A program made the position numbers and the translations under genes. Below the pieces are notes generated by a model that was given only the letters and a program-made list of their open reading frames with translations, did not search any database and was not told the origin of the DNA. 64,000 bases of DNA from contig NZ_WKLH01000002.1 in assembly GCF_010882175.1 (NCBI RefSeq), positions 248,001 to 312,000 on the forward strand, given 5' to 3'. The stretch is from Mangrovibacterium lignilyticum (GTDB taxonomy: Bacteria; Bacteroidota; Bacteroidia; Bacteroidales; Prolixibacteraceae). Shown in pieces: positions 27,601-35,442 of the stretch. How positions within the stretch are numbered: the stretch's first letter is position 1; every line of letters starts with the position of its first letter.

Positions 27601-27892
27601 AGGTAAGGGTGATCTTAATACCGGTAGTTTGTTGTGCCAGAGATACCTCTGCCGTTTCAAAACCGATACTGCTGACCTGTAACATTTGATTTTTTGCGTC
27701 TGCTACATTCAACGTAAAGTTTCCGTCAAAGTCAGTAGAGGCGCCATTCGTGGTGCCCTTCACAATTACTGATGCTCCGGGTAAAGTCTCTCCCTGATCG
27801 TCATAAACAACCCCGGTGACCTGGGTCGTTTGAGCGAATAGGCTCAGCGAGACCAAACACATCAGTAAAAAACTTAATAGCTTTTTATTCAT
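24647..27892 (-). CDS. SusC/RagA family TonB-linked outer-membrane transporter
   Basis: 1081 residues from the ATG at 27892, where a signal peptide MNKKLLSFLLMCLVSLSLFAQ starts; an in-frame ATG 30 bp earlier is less likely. In order: a carboxypeptidase-like domain (residues about 25-100, TGVVYDDQGETLPGASVIVK), the TonB-box-like EEIVAVGYGTMKKKDLTGSV near 115, a plug domain (NIPPTDIQDITVLKDASSTA, IYGARGANGVILITTKGG) and a 22-strand barrel with C-terminal YVVGVNLTF. It imports glycans with the SusD partner encoded next. The gap of about 150 bp after the pectate lyase gene holds no terminator hairpin, so read-through is likely. Confidence 0.95.
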   Translation of the reverse strand: MNKKLLSFLLMCLVSLSLFAQTTQVTGVVYDDQGETLPGASVIVKGTTNGASTDFDGNFTLNVADAKNQMLQVSSIGFETAEVSLAQQTTGIKITLTSSVQMVEEIVAVGYGTMKKKDLTGSVAQVSADALRNIPVSSASEAITGRMAGVQVVTTEGSPDAEVKIRVRGGGSITQDNSPLYIVDGFPVSSISNIPPTDIQDITVLKDASSTAIYGARGANGVILITTKGGKEGRVNVSFNSYFGVRQRVKSLSVLSPYEYTLYQYELDQGSTFQGYYGVYDDLDIYKSVKGTDWQDEVFGRTATQQYYNLGVSGGTKKTTFNLSLTRSDEDAIMITSGFERNNLNFKLKTEITDNLTLDFNTRMSHGITNGAGTSSDKSGANTKLRNAVKYAPTKGLREFNQGDVADDDINSPEATSLLYNPVESVLDEYKKQFKLNMNFNAALNWKISKPLTFRTEWGYAFQQNRTDYVWGEATSTAKNYAGQPVGRIYNYDGENWRFANVLTFDKKKIAPGQDLTIMVGQEMSSKKAKSVTTESRFFPAGMTAESVLANFNLGTAIPTVTSIPADENLSSFFTRVNYSIADKYLITGTMRADGSSKFADGNRWGYFPSMAFAWRMTEEGFMENTNDWLYNLKLRASYGSAGNNNIPSGAYLQTFSTDNNNKPYYPNESEGAQYVPSSTLANTNLKWETTHTANLGVDYGLFDGRINGSMDFYYNRTVDLLIDQPIPESTGYSSQLMNVGQTSNRGVEIVVDAVLVDKKDFSLNASFNITFNKNKVDKFSNGALNYKTYSSGWNGSAAPTSDYIIREGHEVGQMYGYVTEGMYSFDDFTFDQSSNSWSLNEFYADGVTRIADDSGLTSAGSYFGPGALKLKDLNGDGIIDENDKTILGSAQPTHTGGFNLTGRYKNWDFSAFLNWSYGNEVYNANKLDYSSQLMSRKYQNLITNMDLAHRFTIIDPATGNNIYRGEFADPALLQSLNEGKTMWSPLHTTTVLHSYAVEDGSFLRLNNVSVGYTMPFNWKQGENKGSLRMYFTGYNLAIWTNYSGFDPEVDTRRSTPLTPGVDYSAYPRSRQYVVGVNLTF

Positions 27893-28045
27893 AGGATAAT
27901 TTTTAAAAACAGCCTGAATCATTTTATCGTGTGGAAGAATTTGTGATTCAGCTGACTAGTTTGAAATTGATTGTGTTTAATAATTGATAATTGATTTTTT
28001 GTACCTTTTTTTCTCTTCTTTTTTTACCATTTCTATTTCATATCA

Positions 28046-29434
28046 TTAGTCATTATTTGAGTTGTTTATAAGTTGATTTAAATACGTTTCCAGCATGGTG
28101 TAGCCCGACTTGTCTAATTGTTGGCTATCTGCAGGATCATTGGGATTCAGTTTGTGTTGAATCTCCCAGTAATCGGGTATTCCGTCCATGTCGTCGTCCA
28201 GGGGCGCTTCCACCGAAGTCAGTTTCGGCCATCCACCAACATCGGATTGGCTATCTATGATTCCTGCTATTCCTTCTTCCTTCCCGGAAAAGGTTGTTGT
28301 TCCTGTTTCGACCTCGCGAACAATGCGTTTGTCAACAGCATCACGTTGGTGCGAGGCCCCGGCCTGTGCCAGTACTTTTTTATAGGCTTTCTTTGCTTTG
28401 TCAATTTTGAGTGATCCGGGGACAGAGAAAGGGATAGCAGCTGCGATACTTGAAAATTCGCCGCCATCGCTCATATCGATGCCTTCAAGATTGCTTTTGC
28501 TTATTTCCGGATGGCCAAAGAGGTAGTTGCCGGAAACGAAAAAAGATCCATAGCCCTCATCTTCGGCATAAGGCTGCAGAATACGTTCCGGATTTTTAGA
28601 CTGAGGACCGGCTTTGTAATAGTTGTTTATGATATTGAATTTTCCGGCTTCACCACCGTAGGACGAATTGCTGTGCCAATTGTAAATGACATTATTAACG
28701 AATTCAACATTGCCCCGGTATTCCTGCATTTGTTCCGCTGAATCATAAACGCCCGGATGGTCGAAACGCGGATTGCGGCTGTTGTGGTGGGCAAGTAGGT
28801 TGTGATGAAAGGAGGCATTTTTACCTCCCCAAATAGCGCCGTACCCATGGTCTCCTTTTTTGTGAACCGAGTGATTGAGACTTTCGGAAATGATACACCA
28901 CTGCATGGTGAAATTCTTGTTGCCATAAAATGATGCTGCTTCATCGGTGCTCCAGCTCACGCTGCAATGATCGATGATAATGTTTTTGTGGAATTGACCT
29001 TCGATAGCATCAGTTTGCTGCGCCGTCTCATCACCCATCCGGAAACGCAAATAGCGAACAATGATATTGTCCGCATCAATTTTAAACGGGTAGTTTTTAA
29101 GTGTAATACCTTCTCCCGGCGCTGTTTGTCCGGCAATCGTCAAACTGTCACTTCGGATCAGTAATTTTTTGGAGAGCTCAATGGTGCCGGAAACTTTGAA
29201 GACAACCGTACGGGGATATTTGCGGGTGGCTGCCCAGCGTAAAGATCCTTTTTTACCATCGTCGCTTAAGTTCGTTACATATAAAACTTTTCCGCCGCGG
29301 CCACCGCTTGTATACATGCCACCTCCTTCTGCACCGGGGAATGCCCGCAGTTCTTGTGACTTTGCCGTTAAAGCGAAAGCCAGAAGCAAGCAGATTGTCA
29401 ATAAATAATTTGATATGTTTGAATTTAATTTCAT
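28046..29434 (-). CDS. Pectate lyase (PL1-type)
   Basis: 462 residues with a signal peptide (MKLNSNISNYLLTICLLLAF, cleavage after AKS). The opening LRAFPGAEGGGMYTSGGRGG is typical of secreted Bacteroidota pectate lyases. The parallel beta-helix carries NIIIDHCSVSWSTDE near residue 155 and HHNSRNPRFD near 220, matching the PL1 IDHC and R-x-P-R regions that hold Ca2+ and the catalytic arginine. A C-terminal DMDGIPDYWE segment near 420 resembles a Ca2+-binding thrombospondin-3 loop. It cleaves polygalacturonate by beta-elimination, probably outside or in the periplasm. As the first gene of the locus it defines the likely substrate. No regulator of the locus is inside the window. Confidence 0.9.
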   Translation of the reverse strand: MKLNSNISNYLLTICLLLAFALTAKSQELRAFPGAEGGGMYTSGGRGGKVLYVTNLSDDGKKGSLRWAATRKYPRTVVFKVSGTIELSKKLLIRSDSLTIAGQTAPGEGITLKNYPFKIDADNIIVRYLRFRMGDETAQQTDAIEGQFHKNIIIDHCSVSWSTDEAASFYGNKNFTMQWCIISESLNHSVHKKGDHGYGAIWGGKNASFHHNLLAHHNSRNPRFDHPGVYDSAEQMQEYRGNVEFVNNVIYNWHSNSSYGGEAGKFNIINNYYKAGPQSKNPERILQPYAEDEGYGSFFVSGNYLFGHPEISKSNLEGIDMSDGGEFSSIAAAIPFSVPGSLKIDKAKKAYKKVLAQAGASHQRDAVDKRIVREVETGTTTFSGKEEGIAGIIDSQSDVGGWPKLTSVEAPLDDDMDGIPDYWEIQHKLNPNDPADSQQLDKSGYTMLETYLNQLINNSNND

Positions 29435-29541
29435 CGGTTGATCGGTTTTAAATATTGATTTCAGGTTTCAATTTTGGTTTGAAACAGGTTTTGACCAGTG
29501 AGTTGATCCGTATTGTTTTTGATCAGTGCAGTTTGATTAGA

Positions 29542-29561
29542 TTCCGTCAACGTTAACGGAA
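29542..29561. promoter_or_regulatory. Candidate operator: palindrome TTCCGTCAACGTTAACGGAA
   Basis: A 20-bp palindrome broken by one symmetric base pair, centred on AACGTT. It lies 108 bp upstream of the pectate lyase start. A CG-centred palindrome of this size is the usual form of LacI-family operators, which often control carbohydrate loci. The regulator is not in the window, so this is inference. Confidence 0.45.
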
Positions 29562-29827
29562 AAATGCCGTAAAAAAAGAGCACTGAAGGACAACTAGATA
29601 CAAAATCGTTTAGCTTGGTAGAAAAAATAGGTTTAGGAACAGTGCCTTGATAATAGTTAGCGAGGTTAGGCTTATGGGTGAATTCAGACAGGTTTGTCTT
29701 AGGATCAAAACAATCCAAATAAACAGCATTGCCGTTAACGCAAACGGGATTGCGCAAAATAATAATACGATATGATTCATTTCCTCCTGCTACCATCTTC
29801 CTTCTACTTCCTGAATTAATCGTCTAT

Positions 29828-29850
29828 GTTCTCTGCATCTTGCAGAGAAC
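29828..29850. repeat. Perfect inverted repeat GTTCTCTGCA-tct-TGCAGAGAAC
   Basis: Ten-base arms with a three-base centre and no mismatch. No T-run follows on either strand, so a terminator is unlikely. It could be a second operator for the pectin locus or a hairpin in a long leader. Confidence 0.5.
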
Positions 29851-30159
29851 TATCATAATCTCCCTTAGAGGATGCCAAAAATAACTGAAAAAGTATTTTT
29901 TACTATTCTAAATTTCCTAATAATCTTAAATGAGAATCGAATGTGATAAACCGCAATAAAACAGGACCTATTTGTATTATTTACGTTATTTTAATATTCT
30001 TTTGAATCTGAGTATTTTAGCACATCATGTTATAATGACATATATCATACATTTCAGCTATTTAGATTCGTTCCATATTTCAATATTTTTGATGAAGAAT
30101 CTAAGAAAGGAGATGTTGTAACCGTAAAAACGTTGTTCGGTGGATAATATACTAAACAA

Positions 30160-30197
30160 AAAAAGCGCAATTACCATTGCTGATAATTGCGCTTTTT
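30160..30197 (-). terminator. Terminator of the betaine transporter operon
   Basis: A 14-bp perfect stem (AAAAAGCGCAATTA against TAATTGCGCTTTTT) with a 10-nt loop, 22 bp after the substrate-binding protein stop. The A/T ends make it work in both directions. Confidence 0.9.
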
Positions 30198-30219
30198 GAC
30201 CTTGGAGACGTCTGACTTC

Positions 30220-31077
30220 TTAGTTAAACCAAGCGTCTACAATTGTCTTATGTTCTTCGTACCATTTTTTAGCGGCTTCGCTTTCTTTTCCGGGGTTTCC
30301 TTCAACGGCGAGCATTAACGATCCGAGCAGTTCGTCGTCCATTTTAAAGTTTTTAAAGAAGGTAGCCAATTCCGGATTTTGTTCGGACCATCCTTTTGTT
30401 GCAATAACCGAGATCGTCTCTGCATCACCCATCGTCTTTTTAGGATCATCAAGAATTTTCAGATCGTAACGGGCAAACTTAGTGTGAGGTTTCCAACCGG
30501 TTACAACAACCCATTCTTGCTTATCGTAAGCTTTTTTCAGGGAGGCTAACATTCCTGCTTCGCTCGATGTAACCAGTTCGTAATCCAGGTTGTAATCAGT
30601 GATAACTTTCTCAGCAATAGTCATGATTCCAGCTCCCGGATTAATCCCAATGATTTTTCCATCGAATTTATCCTTTACACTGTTTAATTCATCAATTGAG
30701 TTAATTGTAACATAACTTGGTACAACTAAGCCCAATCGTCCTTCGGTATAAACGGTACCAATATGTTCGATTTGGTCACCGAATTTTTCGATGTAAGGTT
30801 TGTGGGTAACAGGTTCCCAAACTTCCATGAACAGGTCTGCGTTTCCACGTGCTACAGCGGCAAATACAGGCGCTACATCAGCGTTAACCAATTCAACGTC
30901 GTATCCTTTTTCTTCCAATACAGCCTTCGCTAAGTTGGTATTGGCGATACATTCAATCCAATTTACCATGGCGATGGTCACTTTCTTCTTGTCAGGTGAT
31001 TTTTTATTTCCTCCGGTACAAGCGGAAAAAGTTAAACTGATTGCAATAAGAAAAGTTAAGAGATTCAATTTCTTCAT
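30220..31077 (-). CDS. opuAC: Glycine betaine-type ABC transporter substrate-binding lipoprotein
   Basis: 285 residues with lipobox FSAC at residues 17-20, so it is a membrane-anchored binding protein. OpuAC/ProX features are VTIAMVNWIECIANTNL near 35, GNADLFMEVWEPVTHKPY near 80, GLVVPSYVTINSIDELN near 115 and VVTGWKPHTKFARYDL near 200. The tryptophans in these segments are the kind that build the aromatic cage for quaternary ammonium groups. It delivers betaine, or a related compound such as choline or carnitine, to the permease encoded 2 bp upstream. Substrate choice cannot be fixed by eye. Confidence 0.9.
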   Translation of the reverse strand: MKKLNLLTFLIAISLTFSACTGGNKKSPDKKKVTIAMVNWIECIANTNLAKAVLEEKGYDVELVNADVAPVFAAVARGNADLFMEVWEPVTHKPYIEKFGDQIEHIGTVYTEGRLGLVVPSYVTINSIDELNSVKDKFDGKIIGINPGAGIMTIAEKVITDYNLDYELVTSSEAGMLASLKKAYDKQEWVVVTGWKPHTKFARYDLKILDDPKKTMGDAETISVIATKGWSEQNPELATFFKNFKMDDELLGSLMLAVEGNPGKESEAAKKWYEEHKTIVDAWFN

Positions 31078-31079
31078 GT

Positions 31080-31901
31080 CTATTTCTTTTTATTTGATTT
31101 TCCTAAATTTTGTGTAATTCGATCTAAAATAATGGCCAGGAGGACGACTGCCAATCCACTTTCGAACCCGAGTCCAATTCGCAACTGACTGATCCCTTGC
31201 AGGACGATTTCGCCTAAGCCTTTTGCTCCGATCATACTGGCAATAACGACCATTGACAAGGCCATCATGATGGTTTGATTGACACCGGCCAGTATTGTGG
31301 GCATGGCCAGCGGTAGTTGCACTTTAAACAACAACTGGCGGGGAGTTGCACCAAAAGCTTTCGTGGCTTCCACAATCTCCTCAGGCACTTGTTTGATTCC
31401 CAGCGACGTTAATCGGACGACTGGTGGCATGGCAAAAATAATTGTTGCAAAAGCTCCGGGTACTGTACCTAATCCGAAGAACAGGACAGCAGGAATCAAG
31501 TAAACGAAGGCCGGCATTGTTTGCATGAAGTCAAGGATTGGCCGGATAATTTTTTGTGCTGTTTCAGTTTTAGCACTCCAAATTCCTAACGGAATACCCA
31601 TGAGCAAGGCAATGATTGCAGAAGCTAAGACCAACGCAAAAGTTTGCATGGTTTCAACCCAAAAGCCGGCGAAGTAGATGAATATTAGCCCCAGTACGGT
31701 AAGAATGGCGTTTTGCTTTCCTGCTTTCCACCAGGCAACACCTGTGAAGATTGCGATAACAACATAAAACGGCAACCAGACCCAAAAGGCTTCAATAACA
31801 TTGATCAATGATGACATGCCATAATTCACGGCATCAAAAAAGCCCGAGAAGTTAATGGTCATCCAATTAATGGCATCTTCTATATATTTGCCGACTATCA
31901 T
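31080..31901 (-). CDS. opuAB: Glycine betaine-type ABC transporter permease
   Basis: 273 residues with about six or seven membrane segments. The inner-membrane ABC contact loop reads EATKAFGATPRQLLFKVQLP (about 179-198), matching the EAA motif of ProW/OpuAB. Other family segments are DFMQTMPAFVYLIPAVLFFG near 127 and MIGAKGLGEIVLQGI near 225. It overlaps the ATPase gene by 4 bp and ends 2 bp before the binding protein gene, so the three subunits are co-translated. It forms the channel of an osmoprotectant importer. Confidence 0.9.
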   Translation of the reverse strand: MIVGKYIEDAINWMTINFSGFFDAVNYGMSSLINVIEAFWVWLPFYVVIAIFTGVAWWKAGKQNAILTVLGLIFIYFAGFWVETMQTFALVLASAIIALLMGIPLGIWSAKTETAQKIIRPILDFMQTMPAFVYLIPAVLFFGLGTVPGAFATIIFAMPPVVRLTSLGIKQVPEEIVEATKAFGATPRQLLFKVQLPLAMPTILAGVNQTIMMALSMVVIASMIGAKGLGEIVLQGISQLRIGLGFESGLAVVLLAIILDRITQNLGKSNKKK

Positions 31902-33124
31902 AATTCAATTGCTTTTTGGATTATATCGTTTATTTCGTGTTTATCCATACCGGTACTTTCGGCGATAATAGAGGTTGGCGATACAACGCCCATCAGATGA
32001 TTATCATCATTGACGACCGGAATCGGCAGGTTCGTTTTACTCAGCAACGGAAGCATGTTTTCAATGGTTGTGTCCGGTGTGACACTCATAATTCCTTCAA
32101 TGATTGCTTTGTCAATCGTTTTCGCTTCTTCCTGTTTCAGCCGTAACACATCAGTTAATTTGATAAAACCAAGAAAGGTTCTGTTCGTCCGAACAACAGG
32201 CAAATGCTCAACACCATTTTCACGCATAATCCGAAGCACTCCGGCAGGACCATCTTTTTTCAGACGAGCGATCTTCGGTTTAGCAAACATGATTGAACCC
32301 GCCGTAACAATTTTACTGCGGTCAACATTCTCGACAAATGATTTGATGTAGTCGTTTGCCGGATTGGTAATGATTTCTTCAGAGGTTCCAATCTGGACAA
32401 TTTCACCGTCTTTCATAATCGCGATTCGATCACCAATTTTAATGGCTTCGTCCAAATCGTGCGTTATGAAGACAATTGTTTTCTTCATCTTCTCCTGCAA
32501 AATGAGCAGCTCATCCTGCATTTGAGACCGAATTAAAGGGTCGAGTGCAGAAAAGGCTTCATCCATTAACAGAACTTCCGGCTTGTTGGCTAGTCCGCGA
32601 GCTAAACCTACACGTTGTTGCATGCCACCGGAAAGCTCACTTACTTTCTGGTTTTCGTAACCTTGCAGACCGACCAGCCCAATTGTTTCCATTGCCTGCT
32701 TCTCGCGTTCTTGCTGAGGTACGCCCTGAAGTTCCTGGCCAAATGCCACGTTACTTAAAACCGTCCGGTGGGGGAGCAAACCAAAATGTTGAAAAACCAT
32801 TGCCAATTCCTTCCGACGAATATTCAACAATTCTTTGTCGTTCATATTGGTGATTTCTTCGTTGTTGACGAAGATCTTACCTTTTGTTGGATTGATCAGG
32901 CGGTTGATACAACGCAATAAGGTTGATTTTCCACTTCCGGAAAGTCCCATTACGACAAATATCTCACCTTCATCAATGCTTAAATTCGCTTCACGAACGG
33001 CGACCGTACATCCGGTCGCATCTAAAATTTCAGCTTTGTTTTTGCCGTTTCCCAGCATTTTAAGAGCTTTGTTCTTGCCCTTCCCGAAAACGAGCGAAAG
33101 ATTTTCAATTCTAATTTTTTCCAT
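31898..33124 (-). CDS. opuAA: Glycine betaine-type ABC transporter ATPase with CBS domains
   Basis: 408 residues. The OpuAA/ProV-type ATPase domain has Walker A GLSGSGKST near 61, Q-loop MVFQHFGLLPHRTV near 110, signature LSGGMQQRVGLARGL near 165 and Walker B VLLMDEAFSALDPL near 187. Two CBS domains fill residues about 275-405 (GVEHLPVVRTNRTFLGFIKL; NLPIPVVNDDNHLMGVVSP). In this family the CBS pair senses ionic strength and switches transport on under osmotic stress. It starts 3 bp after the porin gene and overlaps the permease gene by 4 bp. Confidence 0.93.
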   Translation of the reverse strand: MEKIRIENLSLVFGKGKNKALKMLGNGKNKAEILDATGCTVAVREANLSIDEGEIFVVMGLSGSGKSTLLRCINRLINPTKGKIFVNNEEITNMNDKELLNIRRKELAMVFQHFGLLPHRTVLSNVAFGQELQGVPQQEREKQAMETIGLVGLQGYENQKVSELSGGMQQRVGLARGLANKPEVLLMDEAFSALDPLIRSQMQDELLILQEKMKKTIVFITHDLDEAIKIGDRIAIMKDGEIVQIGTSEEIITNPANDYIKSFVENVDRSKIVTAGSIMFAKPKIARLKKDGPAGVLRIMRENGVEHLPVVRTNRTFLGFIKLTDVLRLKQEEAKTIDKAIIEGIMSVTPDTTIENMLPLLSKTNLPIPVVNDDNHLMGVVSPTSIIAESTGMDKHEINDIIQKAIEL

Positions 33125-33127
33125 TGA

Positions 33128-34321
33128 CTAGAAATAATAACCGATGTTAATGTTGAATCGTTTTTGCCATTCTGCATCAGCATCGCCAACTCCCATTCCT
33201 TCGCCGAAACTAGGTGTCAGCCAAGGTTGGTTTTTACCCATGGCATAATCGATGTAAGTATAGACCGGTCCGGCAGATACCAGAATTCCCGGAATGAGGT
33301 GATGTACATTGGCATATTCACTTTCAATTTTGTCCATCAACGTGTAGTCAACATATGCCTGAATGTTTTTAATAGGTCCTAAATCCACATCAAAGCTTTT
33401 GGCAATACCGGCACTGTACGCATTTGCTTTGGCAGCAATGTCATAAGGAGTACCGTAAGCACCCATTTGAACAATGTCCAGCATGCGGCCGTCGTCCGAT
33501 TTTGCTTTATAGTTATAATTGATGAATGATCCTTTGAAATTCCATCCTTTGCCCCAGTTTGCAACCATGTGCAAAGCGAAAGCTGTACTGGTTTCTGATT
33601 GATCCAAAACACTGTTATAGATTCCGCCAACTTGCGCCGATGCTCCGAATTCAAGAGATTCATTCACATGGTAAGCAGCGCGAGCATTGAATTGATTTAA
33701 TTCACGAATATGGGCGTCAACTTGTTCGCTGCCGATACGACCGACTCCCGGAGTAATATCATAAGAATAGCGTCCCGGACCTGCATTTCCATAGGTCACA
33801 TCTCCTCCGGCAACAGGTCCTTCCGGTTCTGCTTGACGGAAATATGCGAAACTCAAATCCAGCTTTTCAATTCCGGCATAATCGAATTTTATACCGATGT
33901 CATAGTCATCTTCCAGACCAAAATAATATTGGCCCTGAAACCACCAGGAGTGGGAAGCGTACTTTGTAATTCCAAATGGCACCTGAACAACACCTAATTT
34001 CACATACAGGTCATCCGATACCGCATATCCCAACCAGCCATGATGAATGAAATGGGTTCCAAAAGTAGGGTAGAAGCGATATTCAAAACTGAAATCAACG
34101 CCTCCTTGCGAACCATCGACATTTAAGCGCCAGGTATCCAGGGTAAATTCAGGTTGCGTTTTGTTGTTTACCCAACTCTTGGCAAACACATTGAAACGAA
34201 GAGCTCCGCCAACTTTGAAACTATTTTCCTTTTCCTGGGCAAAAGCATGTACGCCAATAAATAATGTTAATACAATTAATGTCGTTCTTACAAGCGACGT
34301 CCTTAAGTTTTTAAAAATCAT
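33128..34321 (-). CDS. Outer-membrane porin-like protein heading the betaine operon
   Basis: 397 residues. A signal peptide ends HAFAQ near residue 29. The mature part shows alternating amphipathic strands with aromatic girdles (DFSFEYRFYP, YYFGLEDDYDIGIKFDY) and ends in RFNINIGYYF, a C-terminal phenylalanine strand as in porins. I take it as a 16-strand-type porin; the closest named group cannot be settled by eye. Only 3 bp separate it from the ATPase gene, and a near-consensus promoter lies 57 bp upstream, so it is the first gene of the osmoprotectant operon. It probably lets the transporter's substrate cross the outer membrane. Confidence 0.8.
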   Translation of the reverse strand: MIFKNLRTSLVRTTLIVLTLFIGVHAFAQEKENSFKVGGALRFNVFAKSWVNNKTQPEFTLDTWRLNVDGSQGGVDFSFEYRFYPTFGTHFIHHGWLGYAVSDDLYVKLGVVQVPFGITKYASHSWWFQGQYYFGLEDDYDIGIKFDYAGIEKLDLSFAYFRQAEPEGPVAGGDVTYGNAGPGRYSYDITPGVGRIGSEQVDAHIRELNQFNARAAYHVNESLEFGASAQVGGIYNSVLDQSETSTAFALHMVANWGKGWNFKGSFINYNYKAKSDDGRMLDIVQMGAYGTPYDIAAKANAYSAGIAKSFDVDLGPIKNIQAYVDYTLMDKIESEYANVHHLIPGILVSAGPVYTYIDYAMGKNQPWLTPSFGEGMGVGDADAEWQKRFNINIGYYF

Positions 34322-34378
34322 AGAAATTTGTTGATTGAATTGGTGTCAGAATAATACACCATAATAGATTCTGTGCGA

Positions 34379-34409
34379 CAAAAGTACACATTTTATAATT
34401 GCCGTCAAA
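34379..34409 (-). promoter_or_regulatory. Bacteroidota-type promoter of the porin-betaine operon
   Basis: Read on the minus strand: TTTG (34409-34406), a 19-base spacer, then TACTTTTG (34386-34379). This is an exact match to the TTTG-N19-TAnnTTTG pattern known for the main sigma factor of Bacteroidota. Transcription would start about 50 bases before the porin ATG. Confidence 0.8.
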
Positions 34410-34503
34410 AATACAATATGACGACAACGGTCATTTGTGATCTAAATTAGAAATTTAATAGGTTTTATTTCAGCTATTTAAAACCATAATTCATACATGC
34501 GTA

Positions 34504-34521
34504 GTCACTATGCTTAGTGAC
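34504..34521. promoter_or_regulatory. Inverted repeat GTCACTA-tgct-TAGTGAC
   Basis: Perfect seven-base arms with a four-base centre, about 100 bp upstream of the porin-operon promoter and downstream of the MarR gene. It could be the binding site of the neighbouring MarR protein or a small hairpin at the end of its transcript. Neither can be decided from sequence. Confidence 0.4.
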
Positions 34522-34701
34522 GATGGGGGAATTAATGTTCTGTGAAAACAATATTAATTAACCAATATTTAATCGTGTATTAAATAGTTTGTATAGAAAT
34601 TAATAACTGAAACTTGAGAGAAAAAAGGGCACGAAAAGGCAACACTAGTCTGTTCCGGAATTTTGCAACAGATACTGGAGATTAATCGTGAATAAACAGA
34701 T

Positions 34702-35178
34702 TTACAGTTTTAAATCTTCATCCGCAGTCAACATGGGGGATGCTTCGACACCTTGGATATTCAACATCTTTGTAAGCAGATCCAATGACTCATTAATGTT
34801 GTCAAGCTCTTCATTGGTAAGCTTAGATAATTTTACAGACAACCGCTGTTGGAGTAAATCCGGCGTCTTTTTCAGAAGTTCGTCGCCTTGCGATGTCAGG
34901 GTAATATTGGTTACGCGCTTATCGCCGGTTTTTGGCAACCTGGCTAAAAGCCCTTTGGCTTCCAAACGGGAAATTATTCCGGTAACTGTACTCGAATTCA
35001 ATTTTAAATGATCCCGAATGTCTTTTTGAGAAGCTTGGTAATTTGGAGCAGACCTTAAAAACTCCAAACACAACACCTGGGGAATGCTAACACCAAAATC
35101 ACTCTGTACCTTTTTTGATTCCAGATTGATTGACCGAACGATTTGTCGGATCTTAATAATGATTTCGGTGTAATTCAT
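34702..35178 (-). CDS. MarR family transcriptional regulator
   Basis: 158 residues from the ATG at 35178. The frame is open to 35226, but the later start fits the family opening (MNYTEIIIKIRQIVRSINLE) and lies just after a TACTTTTG element at 35193-35200. The winged helix is clear: QASQKDIRDHLKLNSSTVTG (recognition helix) and RLEAKGLLARLPKTGDKRVT (wing with the D-x-R signature). C-terminal helices serve dimerisation. It lies upstream of the betaine operon on the same strand and may control it, but no ligand can be named. Confidence 0.85.
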   Translation of the reverse strand: MNYTEIIIKIRQIVRSINLESKKVQSDFGVSIPQVLCLEFLRSAPNYQASQKDIRDHLKLNSSTVTGIISRLEAKGLLARLPKTGDKRVTNITLTSQGDELLKKTPDLLQQRLSVKLSKLTNEELDNINESLDLLTKMLNIQGVEASPMLTADEDLKL

Positions 35179-35192
35179 ATCTAAATTTTGAT

Positions 35193-35200
35193 CAAAAGTA
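35193..35200 (-). promoter_or_regulatory. -7 element TACTTTTG before the MarR gene
   Basis: Identical to the -7 box of the porin operon and 14 bases upstream of the ATG at 35178. The -33 region is poor (no TTTG at the right distance). If used, the longer MarR start at 35226 would lie outside the transcript. Confidence 0.4.
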
Positions 35201-35442
35201 GTTATTTCCTGAAAATTCTTCATCAATTTTATCCGGGAACTTAGTTCATATTTTCTTGTTACTTAAATTATAAATAGGGATTGTCCAGGTCATTTTACCT
35301 CCGACATTGACCTGATTTTGCACAAACGCGAAGCGTAAGCCGATTTTCTCTGAAACTAAAATGGGGTTGGGCTGGTATACCTTTATCTAGGCACCTAGCC
35401 TCTATAATGATTGAATTTGTACAACAACTTTAATTTAGACCT

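Larger units (their letters stand above)
29435..30219. other. Long intergenic region upstream of the pectin locus
   Basis: 785 bp without a defensible gene. The open frames here have no family features. The region holds a 20-bp palindrome (29542-29561), a perfect 10-bp inverted repeat (29828-29850) and the betaine-operon terminator (30160-30197). I could not find a clean -33/-7 promoter pair for the lyase gene. Confidence 0.6.
34322..34701. other. Intergenic region between the MarR and porin genes
   Basis: 380 bp of A/T-rich sequence. It contains the operon promoter and the inverted repeat at 34504-34521. No gene is seen. Confidence 0.6.

Noticed and set aside
29461-29796. 111-residue minus-strand frame upstream of the pectate lyase gene
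   Set aside because: It crosses the palindrome region and has no domain, signal or neighbour support.
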